DNA of 64,000 nucleotides from positions 1 through 64,000 of IMG/VR virus record IMGVR_UViG_3300042691_027299; one strand, given 5' to 3'. The notes beneath the pieces were generated by a model that was not told the origin of the DNA, searched no databases, and was given only the letters and a program-made list of their open reading frames with translations. Source of the DNA: a virus. Position 1 is the stretch's first letter; each line of letters starts with the position of its first letter. Below are positions 36,247 through 44,316 of this stretch, one piece after another. The position numbers and the translations under genes are program-made.

Positions 36247-36654
36247 ATGGATATGCAAGTCAGCGTCGACAAAAACCAAGACAAGAACAAGGGGAACCAA
36301 GACGGAAGGGCGCGGAGCCTAGCCAACCTCCGTCCGCAGCGTCCTGGGGAGCCATCCCGCAACCCTAGCGGTCGCCCGAAAAAGGACTATGACCTCGCCG
36401 CTATGGCGCAGGCTCACGCCAAGAAAGCGGTCGAAGTTCTGGTTGAAGTCATGTCGGACGTGGGTGCAACGCCATCGGCACGGGTCGCGGCTGCGTCGGA
36501 GATCTTGGATCGAGGCTTTGGCTCGGCTCCGAAGTCGCTCGACATCAACCACACGATGACGATCTCGGAGGCGTTCGAGGATTTCATCCGGTCGCTGGGC
36601 CACAATAATAGGGCGCCTGTGCTAGAGGCGACCATTGTGGACGCGGCAGAGTAG
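36247..36654 (+). CDS. Terminase small subunit-like, unit B
   Basis: A 135-residue protein with a basic N-terminus containing GEPSRNPSGRPKKD (a DUF5681-type motif often found before large terminases). A helical region (AHAKKAVEVLVEVMSDVGATPSARVAAASEILDRGFG) typical of phage small terminases follows. It precedes the large subunit. Different family from the unit A small subunit. Confidence 0.75.
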   Translation: MDMQVSVDKNQDKNKGNQDGRARSLANLRPQRPGEPSRNPSGRPKKDYDLAAMAQAHAKKAVEVLVEVMSDVGATPSARVAAASEILDRGFGSAPKSLDINHTMTISEAFEDFIRSLGHNNRAPVLEATIVDAAE

Positions 36655-36658
36655 AAAA

Positions 36659-36688
36659 TTTTTACATCGGCTCACGAGCCAGTAAAAA
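36659..36688. repeat. Nested inverted repeat between small and large terminase
   Basis: TTTTTAC...GTAAAAA encloses GGCTC...GAGCC, making one near-perfect 30-base palindrome, followed by AAATAAAAT. It could be a bidirectional terminator, a promoter operator or part of a packaging site. A similar AT-rich hairpin precedes the unit A small terminase. Confidence 0.6.
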
Positions 36689-36709
36689 TAAAATACCCCA
36701 AAGGCAGGA

Positions 36710-38233
36710 ATGGACTGGCAAACCCTGGTGGCCCGTTGGACGGCAAGCCCGTTCCATTTCGTGCTTGAAGCATTGTTTCACATGAAAGAGGAGGAGTGGC
36801 GCCCGTGGGTTCCGGGCACGCCGCGCCCGGCATACTCGCCCAAGGGTATGGAGTTGTGGCAGGCGGACTTTCTCAAGGACGTGGCTCGCGCCCAAGTCGA
36901 AGGCAAGCGCCGGTTCACGGTGCGAAGCGGTCACGGCACGGGCAAGTCGACCACGCAGGCGTGGCTGATCCTCTGGTTTTTGCTTTTTTATCGCGACTTG
37001 AAGATCCCCGTCACGGCTAACTCATCCGACCAGCTTCGGGATGTGCTCTTCGCTGAAATCGCCAAGTGGCACCGGGAACTGCCGCCGTTCTTGAGGGATC
37101 TGCTGGAGCTGAACACGGAGCGTGTGTTCGTCAAGTCCGATCCGGAATCGAGCTTCGCGGTGGCACGCACGGCCCGACCGGAACGGCCCGAAGCCCTGCA
37201 AGGCTTTCACGCTAATACGTTGGTGTTCTTCGTCGAAGAAGCCTCGGCCATCGAGGATGTGATTTTCGAAGTCGCCGGCGGCGCACTCTCAAGCGAAGGC
37301 TCGTGGGTGTTTCTCTTCGGCAACCCGACACGGACCTCTGGTTATTTCCATCGGTCGTTTCACGCCAACCGCGACCAGTGGCGCACCTATCATATCCCTT
37401 GCCAGATCTCGTCTCGGGTGTCTGAGGATTACCCAAAGCAGATCGCGGCGGAATACGGCGAGCAGTCCAACGTCTACCGCGTCCGTGTGCTCGGCGAGTT
37501 TCCACTCTCAGACGACAACTCTGTCATCTCGCTGGGCTTGATCGAGGCCGCCGTTAATCGCGAAGTCTCGCCGAATGACATGGCGATTGTCTGGGGCTTG
37601 GACGTGGCGCGGTTTGGCGACGATACGACGGCTCTGGCCAAGCGACGCGGCAATGTGTTGTTGGAGCCGGTGGTCGAGTGGAAGAAGCTCGACCTGATGC
37701 AGACGACTGGGGTGATTATGAAGCTCTGGCATGAGACGCCGATCGAGAAGCGGCCCGCTGCGATCAATGTCGACGTGATCGGTCTCGGTGCTGGTGTGGT
37801 GGATCGTTTGCGTGAACTGGGCTTGCCCGTGCGCGGCGTCAATGTGGGTGAAGCGGCTGCCACAAGCCCCGAGCGCTTCATGCGCCTGAGAGACGAACTG
37901 TGGTGGAAGGCCCGCGACTGGTTCGATAGCCGCTCGGTGGTAATCCCGAAGGATGATGCGCTGATCTCGGAACTGGTCGGCCCGACGTACAAGCTCGAAA
38001 GCAGCGGCAAGATTAAGATCGAGTCCAAAGACGACATGAAAAAACGCGGCATCAAGAGCCCGAACAAGGCCGATGCCTTCTGCCTGACCTTTGCGGGTGG
38101 CGACTTCGCCAATGCCGTGCTGCGCCGCGCGACGGCTGTCAGCGAGTACGATCCGTTCAACGTCTCCTCGGCCGAGTTTGAACGCCATGTGCGCCGCGCC
38201 TCGACCAGCGGCATGGATTACGCTCCGTTCTGA
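36710..38233 (+). CDS. Terminase large subunit, unit B
   Basis: A 507-residue packaging ATPase-nuclease. Walker A SGHGTGKST (73-81), Walker B LVFFVEEAS (171-179), coupling motif FLFGNPTR (201-208). Nuclease acidic residues in VWGLDVARFGDD (D298), INVDVIGLG (D355) and NKADAFCLT (D455). It starts at ATG 36710, with the TerS gene 55 bases upstream. It differs from the unit A enzyme in length, motif sequence (GHGTGKS versus HRRAGKT) and neighbours. Confidence 0.93.
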   Translation: MDWQTLVARWTASPFHFVLEALFHMKEEEWRPWVPGTPRPAYSPKGMELWQADFLKDVARAQVEGKRRFTVRSGHGTGKSTTQAWLILWFLLFYRDLKIPVTANSSDQLRDVLFAEIAKWHRELPPFLRDLLELNTERVFVKSDPESSFAVARTARPERPEALQGFHANTLVFFVEEASAIEDVIFEVAGGALSSEGSWVFLFGNPTRTSGYFHRSFHANRDQWRTYHIPCQISSRVSEDYPKQIAAEYGEQSNVYRVRVLGEFPLSDDNSVISLGLIEAAVNREVSPNDMAIVWGLDVARFGDDTTALAKRRGNVLLEPVVEWKKLDLMQTTGVIMKLWHETPIEKRPAAINVDVIGLGAGVVDRLRELGLPVRGVNVGEAAATSPERFMRLRDELWWKARDWFDSRSVVIPKDDALISELVGPTYKLESSGKIKIESKDDMKKRGIKSPNKADAFCLTFAGGDFANAVLRRATAVSEYDPFNVSSAEFERHVRRASTSGMDYAPF

Positions 38234-38775
38234 TGCCCGTCGACAGCCAATACCTGACCGACATCGACCTTCAGTCGGTGTGTTACATTTGCGACCACAT
38301 GCGCGAGCAGGACCGGCGCGAGATCTACGCGACGCTACCACATGACAATGCGTACCGCCTGGGCTGGGAAGCCTATCACCAGATCCGCAACATGGGACGA
38401 GGCCGCATCGCCTGGCACAAGGGTCGGCCCGCTGCGCTCGGAGCGTTCTGCGAGGATTACCCGACCGTTTGGCAGGTCATCATGTTCGGAACGGATGAGT
38501 TCAAAGCTGGCGCGTTCGAACTGCTGAAATGGTTTCGCCGCGAGGCGGCCGACATCCTGACCACGCAGAAGGCCAATAGACTGTATTGCAACTCGCACAT
38601 CGACCACGCCGAGGCGCACAAGATGATTGTGGCGCTCGGGGCCGAGCCCGAAGGCCCGCCGATGCGTGGCTTCGGCAAGGACGGGTCAAGCTTTCAGCGG
38701 TTTGTCTGGTTCCCGGACACGGGTGTGCGTGTGCTCCGTCCCGATTACGTGCGTCCCAAAGAGGCTGCGGCATGA
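38233..38775 (+). CDS. GNAT-like/gp13-like virion-associated protein
   Basis: A 180-residue protein overlapping the terminase stop. It has an acetyltransferase-like outline (GRIAWHKGRPAALGAFCEDYPTVWQVIMFGTDEFKAGAFELLKWFRREAADIL) with HIDHAEAHKMIVALGAEPEG and a C-terminal FVWFPDTGVRVLRP. Podoviruses carry GNAT-fold proteins of this size (T7 gp13, DUF2833 class) as minor internal proteins. Match is to layout only; not verified. Confidence 0.55.
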   Translation: MPVDSQYLTDIDLQSVCYICDHMREQDRREIYATLPHDNAYRLGWEAYHQIRNMGRGRIAWHKGRPAALGAFCEDYPTVWQVIMFGTDEFKAGAFELLKWFRREAADILTTQKANRLYCNSHIDHAEAHKMIVALGAEPEGPPMRGFGKDGSSFQRFVWFPDTGVRVLRPDYVRPKEAAA

Positions 38776-39020
38776 CTGCGCCCGTTCTGACTGTCGTTCC
38801 ACCTGTCGCGAACGAGCCGGATGAATATGTCCTGATGGCACTGCACAGCATGCTGAAGCTGGCCATGGACGGAACGATCACGGCCATCGCCATCGCAGGC
38901 GTCGGCCGGGACGGTGTGACCGCCACAAATTATGCCGCCAATCGACAATCGGTGGCGCTGATGGGCGCGCTACAAGTCGCCCAAACACGTGTCATGAACG
39001 AATATCTAGGAGGCCAATGA
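38772..39020 (+). CDS. 82-residue hypothetical protein
   Basis: Starts at ATG 38772, overlapping the previous stop (ATGA). It contains DEYVLMALHSMLKLAMDGTITAIAIAGVGRDGV and ENYAANRQSVALMGALQVAQTRVM-like helices, and ends overlapping the next ATG. Such proteins are frequent between terminase and portal genes of podoviruses. Function unknown. Confidence 0.6.
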   Translation: MTAPVLTVVPPVANEPDEYVLMALHSMLKLAMDGTITAIAIAGVGRDGVTATNYAANRQSVALMGALQVAQTRVMNEYLGGQ

Positions 39021-39214
39021 TGTGTTTCGGGGGATCGAGCAAGCCTAAGACCACGGTGCCGCCCGAGCCGATGCAGCCCACGACGTTCGATTTCCGGGCC
39101 GGCAACGACAGTCTGAAACAACAGCAGCAGCAGATGGCAGCGCAACGCCAACCGCAGGCGCCAAGCTTTGGTTCTGAGCTGGGCACCAGCACTACCGCGC
39201 CGGCAGCCTACTAA
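39017..39214 (+). CDS. Met-Cys-start small protein, paralogue 1 of 3
   Basis: 65 residues, MMCFGGSSKPKTTVPP, then a Gln-rich helix and FGSELGTSTTAPAAY. The ending FGSELGTS is shared with the next gene. First of three tandem small proteins starting M(M)C, just before the portal. Function unknown; a minor virion component is plausible. Confidence 0.6.
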   Translation: MMCFGGSSKPKTTVPPEPMQPTTFDFRAGNDSLKQQQQQMAAQRQPQAPSFGSELGTSTTAPAAY

Positions 39215-39227
39215 ACGGAGGCAAGAT

Positions 39228-39422
39228 ATGTGTTTCGGATCTAAGAAAAGTTCCGCCCCGCCAGCGCCAGCACCTGTGGTCCAGACCACGGCGGCCAACG
39301 CTGTGCCGGATCAGTCCAACACGCAGCAGCAGCGCCAGCAGCAGCTTGCCGCAACGGGTGGCACGCAGCGGCCGGCCGCTTTCGGCTCTGAGCTTGGCAC
39401 GTCAATGTCGGGAGGTGTTTAA
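39228..39422 (+). CDS. Met-Cys-start small protein, paralogue 2 of 3
   Basis: 64 residues, MCFGSKKSSAPPAPAP, Gln-rich centre (NTQQQRQQQLAATGG) and FGSELGTSMSGGV. Clearly a duplicate of the previous gene. Behind GGAGG. Function unknown. Confidence 0.6.
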   Translation: MCFGSKKSSAPPAPAPVVQTTAANAVPDQSNTQQQRQQQLAATGGTQRPAAFGSELGTSMSGGV

Positions 39423-39619
39423 TGTGCATGGCTAAAGCTCCGCCCGCTCCGCCGCCGCCGCAGGCTCCGCCGCCGCCGCCGACAGTGCAGGCCACTAAGA
39501 TCGAGGCGACCCGCAACCGTCAATCCCGCGCGGCTGTGCAAGGTGGCCCGTCGAGTGCCATGACTGGCGCTGGCCTCAGTCCGCAGGTGGCTGGCGCGTC
39601 TCCTGTGTTGGGCACCTGA
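39422..39619 (+). CDS. Met-Cys-start small Pro-rich protein, paralogue 3 of 3
   Basis: 65 residues, MCMAKAPPAPPPPQAPPPPPT, then RQSRAAVQGGPSSAMTGAGL. Shares the MC start and low-complexity style with the two upstream genes but lacks FGSELG. Adjacent to the portal start. Confidence 0.55.
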   Translation: MCMAKAPPAPPPPQAPPPPPTVQATKIEATRNRQSRAAVQGGPSSAMTGAGLSPQVAGASPVLGT

Positions 39620-39620
39620 C

Positions 39621-41405
39621 ATGGAGTATGACGAGAAGATCATCCACCTTAAGGAGCGTTACGATGGGCTGAAAAGCGCGTCGGAACGCACGAACTGCGA
39701 AAGCCATTGGCAGGAGGTTGGAGAACTCGTCTCGCCGCGCAAGATCGATTTCGTCGGGATGCGCACGCCCGGCGAAAAGAAGATGAACCGCGTCTATGAC
39801 AGCACGGGCATCCACGCCAACGAGATGCTGGCGGCCGGTCTGCATGGCATGGCCACCAACCCGGCAAGCCGGTGGTTCTCGCTGCGCCTCATGACGGACG
39901 ATGTCGTCAACCAGGACGGGACGCAGACCCCGGTCAATGAAGCGCCGGCCGTGCAGAAGTATCTCTCCGATGTCGAAGAGAAAATGTGGACGAAGTTGTA
40001 CCAACCGGGCACCAACTTCACCACGACACTGCATGAGGCCTATCTAGACCTCGGCGCGTTTGGAACGGCGGTCATCTACATCGGCCAGCGGGATGACAAC
40101 GGGTTGCTGTTCGAGTCCCGCCCGCTCGCTGAGTGCGTGATTGCAGAAAACGTTGATGGGCGCGTTGACACGCTGATGCGCTGCACGGCCTACACCGTGC
40201 GCCAAATGATCCAGATGGAGCGCAAAGGCGTTTGGAAAGTCTCGGAAGAGGTAAAGAAAAAATACGACGACAAATTGTATGATGAGACCGTGAAGGTCAT
40301 TCACAGCGTCCACCCGCGCGAGGACAACGAGCGCGAATACAAGGTGAAGAACGCAAAGAATATGCCGTTCGCGTCGATCTATTTCGAGCACGAGACGTGC
40401 CATCTGCTTGAAGAAAGCGGCTTCCCCGAGTTCCCGTATCTGGTGCCGCGCTGGTCGCGCTACGGTGGCGAGGTCTATGGCCGTTCGCCTGCGATGACGG
40501 CGCTGCCGGACATCAAGATGCTTCAGGCGATGGAGCTGACCAAGATTAAGCTCCTGCAAAAAGCCGCCGATCCGCCGATGGGAATCCGCGACGACAGCCT
40601 GATTGGCCAGGCGCGCACGGTGCCGGGCGGCTTGATGTATTTTAGGGGCAATCCCTCGGACAGCGTGTTCCAAATGCCGGTCAGCCTGCAAGGCATCCAG
40701 GCGATGATGGAGGACCAGTTGGCGCTGCGCGAGCGCATCCTGCGCACGTTCTTCGCTGACATCATGAGGATGACCGACCGCGCCAACATGACGGCCACCG
40801 AGGTGATGCAGCGCACGGCCGAGCAGATGCGGCTGTTTGGTCCGCTGATTGGACGGCTGGAAAGCGAGATGCTCGGGCCTCTGGTCGATCGCGTCTTTGG
40901 TATCCTCTCCCGGTTGGGCGAGCTGCCGCCGGCCCCGAAGGAAATTCAAGGCCAGGATTTCACAGTTGAGTATGTGTCGCCCATCGCCACGGCCCAGAAG
41001 CAGCAGGCGATCAGCGGCATCATGCAAACCTTCCAAGTCCTTTCGGCCTTCGGCCCCGAGGTCATGGCGCAGATCGTCCAGAAGCGCGTCGATGTGGATG
41101 CCTTGGTCTCGTGGCTGTGGGATTTGTTCAACAACGATCCAGACCTGCTGCGCGATGAAGAAGCGATGGAGCAGGGCGCGCAAATGGAGCAGATGCAGCA
41201 GCAGTTGGCTGTGGCTGGCCCAGCGGCCAACATCATGGCGACCGGCGCGCGTGGCATTAAGGATCTGAGTGCTGGGGCTGAGAAGGGTGGCAACCTGGCC
41301 GCGCTGATCTCGCAGTTTGCCGGCGAAGCCCAGGAAAACCCGCGCGCTCGCTACGAGATGAGCCAACTGGCTCAAGGTGAAATGCCAGAGCCGGCGGTTA
41401 TGTAA
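39621..41405 (+). CDS. Portal (head-tail connector) protein, unit B
   Basis: A 594-residue protein of the T7 gp8-like connector family. The N-terminus has the typical RYDGLKSASERTNCESHWQEVGELVSPRK and NRVYDSTGIHANEMLAAGLHGMATNPASRWFSL. Then YLDLGAFGTAVIYIGQRDDNG, YGRSPAMTALPDIKMLQAMEL and FFADIMRMTDRANMTATEVMQR, all diagnostic. The C-terminal 120 residues are helical. It forms the dodecameric ring for DNA passage. Different family from the unit A portal. Confidence 0.92.
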   Translation: MEYDEKIIHLKERYDGLKSASERTNCESHWQEVGELVSPRKIDFVGMRTPGEKKMNRVYDSTGIHANEMLAAGLHGMATNPASRWFSLRLMTDDVVNQDGTQTPVNEAPAVQKYLSDVEEKMWTKLYQPGTNFTTTLHEAYLDLGAFGTAVIYIGQRDDNGLLFESRPLAECVIAENVDGRVDTLMRCTAYTVRQMIQMERKGVWKVSEEVKKKYDDKLYDETVKVIHSVHPREDNEREYKVKNAKNMPFASIYFEHETCHLLEESGFPEFPYLVPRWSRYGGEVYGRSPAMTALPDIKMLQAMELTKIKLLQKAADPPMGIRDDSLIGQARTVPGGLMYFRGNPSDSVFQMPVSLQGIQAMMEDQLALRERILRTFFADIMRMTDRANMTATEVMQRTAEQMRLFGPLIGRLESEMLGPLVDRVFGILSRLGELPPAPKEIQGQDFTVEYVSPIATAQKQQAISGIMQTFQVLSAFGPEVMAQIVQKRVDVDALVSWLWDLFNNDPDLLRDEEAMEQGAQMEQMQQQLAVAGPAANIMATGARGIKDLSAGAEKGGNLAALISQFAGEAQENPRARYEMSQLAQGEMPEPAVM

Positions 41406-41671
41406 TGGCACGAAGGCCCCCGGAAGGCGCGCTCTCAGCCGCGTGGAAATCGTTTTACGGCACCCCAGAGGGCCGCACGGCAATCGCGCATCTGTTTTCG
41501 GAGTTTCATGTCTATTCGCCGATCCAGGGCCGCGATCCCATTGAGATCGCAACGGCCAACGGCGAGCGAAATGTCGCGCTGCGTATCGCACAACTGCTGG
41601 CGCTCAAACCCGAGCGCTTTGCTGAAACCGCGACCGAGGACATAGACCTCGTGGATCGCCTAATACGATGA
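41405..41671 (+). CDS. Bbp19-like small head protein
   Basis: 88 residues overlapping the portal stop. FYGTPEGRTAIAHLFSEFHVYSPIQGRDPIEIATANGERNVALRIAQLLAL matches the layout of Bordetella phage BPP-1 Bbp19-type proteins ('f.t..Gr..l..L......p........... .eG.R.v.l.il..l'), which lie between portal and scaffold. Function not known. Confidence 0.65.
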   Translation: MARRPPEGALSAAWKSFYGTPEGRTAIAHLFSEFHVYSPIQGRDPIEIATANGERNVALRIAQLLALKPERFAETATEDIDLVDRLIR

Positions 41672-41678
41672 GGATTGC

Positions 41679-42566
41679 ATGAGTTTGGATGCAGGGTCGT
41701 CTATCCTGACGGCTGGCGTTGAGCCAGGCGCGGGGCAAGGCGGCAACCCGGCCGACGCTGGTGGCACCGCGCCTCCGCCGGGGAGTGCGGCAGCAACGGT
41801 TCAAGCGGTCCAGGATGGACCGCCTGAGTATATCCCGGCGAAATTCTGGGACCCGGAACGCAAGGCCCCGAAGATCGAGGACTTGGGAAAAAGTTACCAA
41901 AGCCTAGAAAAGCTTCTCGGCCGGGAAAAGGTTCCTGTTCCTGCCGGCGACGACGACGAGGAAGGCTGGCAACGCTGGTACGCGGCCACGGGCCGCCCTG
42001 AAAAGCCGGATGACTATGAGATTGAGCGCCCGGCCAATCTGCCGATCGAATATGATGAGGATGGCGAGAAAGCGTTTCGCAATTGGGCACACCAGAACGG
42101 CCTCAACAAGCGCCAGACGAAAAATCTGTACGACTCCTATGTGAAGTCGCGGATCGAGGCGCACAACAACTGGCAGAAGCTTCAGGAAGAAAGCAAGGTC
42201 CAGGCGCAGCACGCGCTGCAACGGGAATACGGCTCGCGCTACGACGCCAAGGTGCAACTGGCCAAGGCTGCGCTGTCGCAGTTTGCCGATCCCGATTACA
42301 TCAAATATCTCGATGAAACCGGCCTTGGAAACGACCCGCGCACCATTCGCGCCTGGGTCAAGATCGGCGAGGAGCGGTTAGGCGAAACCCGATTGAAGGG
42401 CACGGCACCGCAGGCTCCGAACCATGCCGACCTCGATCGCGCCATTGCCGACTTCATGCGCAAAAACACCGAGGCCTTGTTTAACAAGGGCCACCCGCAA
42501 CACGAATGGGCGGTGAAAGAGCGCCAGAAATTGTTCGATGCTCGCTATCCGGATGCGGCGACGTGA
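41679..42566 (+). CDS. Scaffolding protein
   Basis: A 295-residue protein between portal and capsid. A Gly/Ala/Pro-rich N-terminus (residues 1-45), an acidic middle (PVPAGDDDEEGWQRWYAATGRPEKPDDYEI, the usual 'P....d..We..y...GrPe.pd.Y' motif of phage scaffold proteins) and a helical C-terminus. It guides procapsid assembly. Confidence 0.82.
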   Translation: MSLDAGSSILTAGVEPGAGQGGNPADAGGTAPPPGSAAATVQAVQDGPPEYIPAKFWDPERKAPKIEDLGKSYQSLEKLLGREKVPVPAGDDDEEGWQRWYAATGRPEKPDDYEIERPANLPIEYDEDGEKAFRNWAHQNGLNKRQTKNLYDSYVKSRIEAHNNWQKLQEESKVQAQHALQREYGSRYDAKVQLAKAALSQFADPDYIKYLDETGLGNDPRTIRAWVKIGEERLGETRLKGTAPQAPNHADLDRAIADFMRKNTEALFNKGHPQHEWAVKERQKLFDARYPDAAT

Positions 42567-42754
42567 CGGAGATCGAGCGACTAGCGCGGGCGCATGGCGT
42601 GTGGGTCGATCAACCCACGCCGGCACCGCCTTTACCTGAAATTGCGGCGCCGACTGTAGAGGCTGCGGGACACGCCATCGAGCCCCCGCGTCGAGGTCCT
42701 GGTCGGCCGCGCAAAAGCCCGGACAATCCGCCCGTTGGCGGCCCGGCATCCTGA
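42563..42754 (+). CDS. 63-residue AT-hook-like protein
   Basis: Starts at GTG 42563 overlapping the scaffold stop (GTGA). It ends PPRRGPGRPRKSPDNPPVGG, containing an AT-hook core (GRPRK). Might bind DNA or the capsid interior. Followed by a 119-base gap (42755-42873) in which I see only an AGGAGG ahead of the capsid gene. Confidence 0.5.
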   Translation: MTEIERLARAHGVWVDQPTPAPPLPEIAAPTVEAAGHAIEPPRRGPGRPRKSPDNPPVGGPAS

Positions 42755-42873
42755 CGCAGTTCCGTAGCGTCTCACGCGCGTATCTAGTCACGCGGACGGC
42801 CGGCACTCTGCCGATACCCGACTGAGCGGACGACACCCCCTTATCTCAACATCTTGATAGGAGGCTCGACGCC

Positions 42874-43776
42874 ATGTCGACCCAAATCACCACGTCTATG
42901 GTGGAACAGTATCGTTCCACAGTCTACCACCTGTCGCAGCAGAAAGGCTCCAAGCTGCGCCGGGCTGTTCGCAATGAAACCGTGAACGGCAAAAACGCCT
43001 ATTTCGAGCAGCTTGGCGCGGTTTCTGCTCGCCTGCGCACGTCTCGGCATTCCGACACGCCGCGCATGGACACGCCGCACCAGCGTCGCCGCGTGTCGCT
43101 CAGTGACTACGACTGGGCCGACATCATCGACAGCGAAGACCAGATCCGCATGCTCATCGACCCGACCTCGCAGTATGCCGAGGCAGGTGCGATGGCTATG
43201 GGTCGCGCCATGGACGACGCGATCATTGCGGCGGCCGACGGCACAGCCTACACGGGCGTTGACGGTGGCACCGCTACGTCGTTCGATAGCAACATGGTCG
43301 TGGACGTGCAGGTCAGGTGGCCTGGCGTGACGGCCGCCGATCTCGGACTCAACGTCGCCAAGCTGCTGGAAGCCAAGAAGCTCCTCAGCGCCGGCAACGT
43401 TGATCCGGATGACGAGTGCTGGGCCGTCATCAACGCGGCGCAGGTCAAGTCACTGCTGATGGATACGCGCGTTTCGTCGCACGATTACAACGCGATCAAG
43501 CCGCTCGTGAATGGCCAGGTCGCTCAATTCGCCGGCTTCAACATCATCGTGACTGAGCGCATCGGTGTCGACAGCAACTCCGACCACAAGTGCCTGTTTT
43601 GGGCCAAGGGCGGCATGCTGCTCGGCGTCGGCAAAGACATCTCGTCTCGCATCAGCGAGCGCGCGGATAAGAACTATGCCACGCAGGTGTTCTTGAGCAT
43701 GACCATCGGTGCGACCCGCATGGAAGAGGCTCGCGTGGGCTATATCGAGTGCGATCCGACCGCCGGTCCCGGCTAA
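42874..43776 (+). CDS. Major capsid protein
   Basis: A 300-residue protein behind AGGAGG, following scaffold. The N-arm (SMVEQYRSTVYHLSQQKGSKLRRAVRNETVNGKNAYFEQLGAV), RMDTPHQRRRVSLSDYDWADIID, and the C-terminal ERIGVDSNSDHKCLFWAKGGMLLGVGKDISSRISERADKNYATQVF match HK97-fold capsids of the BPP-1 Bbp17/P22-like podovirus group. It forms the head shell. No equivalent gene is present in unit A. Confidence 0.88.
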   Translation: MSTQITTSMVEQYRSTVYHLSQQKGSKLRRAVRNETVNGKNAYFEQLGAVSARLRTSRHSDTPRMDTPHQRRRVSLSDYDWADIIDSEDQIRMLIDPTSQYAEAGAMAMGRAMDDAIIAAADGTAYTGVDGGTATSFDSNMVVDVQVRWPGVTAADLGLNVAKLLEAKKLLSAGNVDPDDECWAVINAAQVKSLLMDTRVSSHDYNAIKPLVNGQVAQFAGFNIIVTERIGVDSNSDHKCLFWAKGGMLLGVGKDISSRISERADKNYATQVFLSMTIGATRMEEARVGYIECDPTAGPG

Positions 43777-43823
43777 TCGGTAGCCATCTGATCCCTCTTC
43801 CTCTCATCTAAAGGAACTCTCAT

Positions 43824-44252
43824 ATGGCAGTTCTCTACGCTTCCGAGGCCAACGGGTATTTGAACACAACCCCGCCGTCTCTCGCCTCCGGCGCCGTGCA
43901 CGAAGCGCGCGTGCGTCGCTATCGGGCCAAAATCACGTTGGCCACGCAAACCACGTCGGACACGATCGTCCTGGCGCGCGTGCCGCAGGGCTCTGCGTTC
44001 ATGTACGGCGTATTGAACACGACGGTATCTCTCGGCACGTCGACTATCGCGATCGGCATCACCGGCACCACCGGCAAATACCGCGCGGCGGCGACGTTTA
44101 CGGCGACGGACACGCCGACGCTGTTTGGACCGGCCGCGATTGCTGGCGCCGATCCGCTGACGGCGGCGGAAACGATCTTCATCACCATCGCCACGGCCAA
44201 CCTTCCATCCAGCGGTACGCTGGTGGTGGATCTCTATTTCTCGGCTACCTGA
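43824..44252 (+). CDS. Head decoration-like protein
   Basis: A 142-residue beta-rich protein following the capsid gene, behind AAAGGAAC. Composition is high in Ala/Thr with regular strands (KITLATQTTSDTIVLARVPQGSAFMYGVLNTTVSLGTSTIAIGI). Similar genes lie behind capsid in BPP-1-like phages. Decoration role inferred from position. Confidence 0.6.
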   Translation: MAVLYASEANGYLNTTPPSLASGAVHEARVRRYRAKITLATQTTSDTIVLARVPQGSAFMYGVLNTTVSLGTSTIAIGITGTTGKYRAAATFTATDTPTLFGPAAIAGADPLTAAETIFITIATANLPSSGTLVVDLYFSAT

Positions 44253-44257
44253 CACCA

Positions 44258-44295
44258 GTCGAAGAAGCGGGGCCAACGCTCCGCTTCTTCTTTTC
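44258..44295 (+). terminator. Rho-independent terminator
   Basis: A 10-bp stem GAAGAAGCGG/CCGCTTCTTC, with possible extra pairing in the loop, followed by TTTTCTTT. It directly follows the decoration-like gene, so it may cap a highly expressed capsid transcript, with partial read-through to tail genes. Confidence 0.8.
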
Positions 44296-44316
44296 TTTAT
44301 CAGGACGAGGTGAGAT

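Noticed and set aside
40044-41591. A 515-codon open frame on the minus strand opposite the unit B portal
   Set aside because: It is the mirror of a strongly supported portal gene; high GC coding DNA leaves long antisense frames. The translation is His/Arg/Leu-rich without domains.
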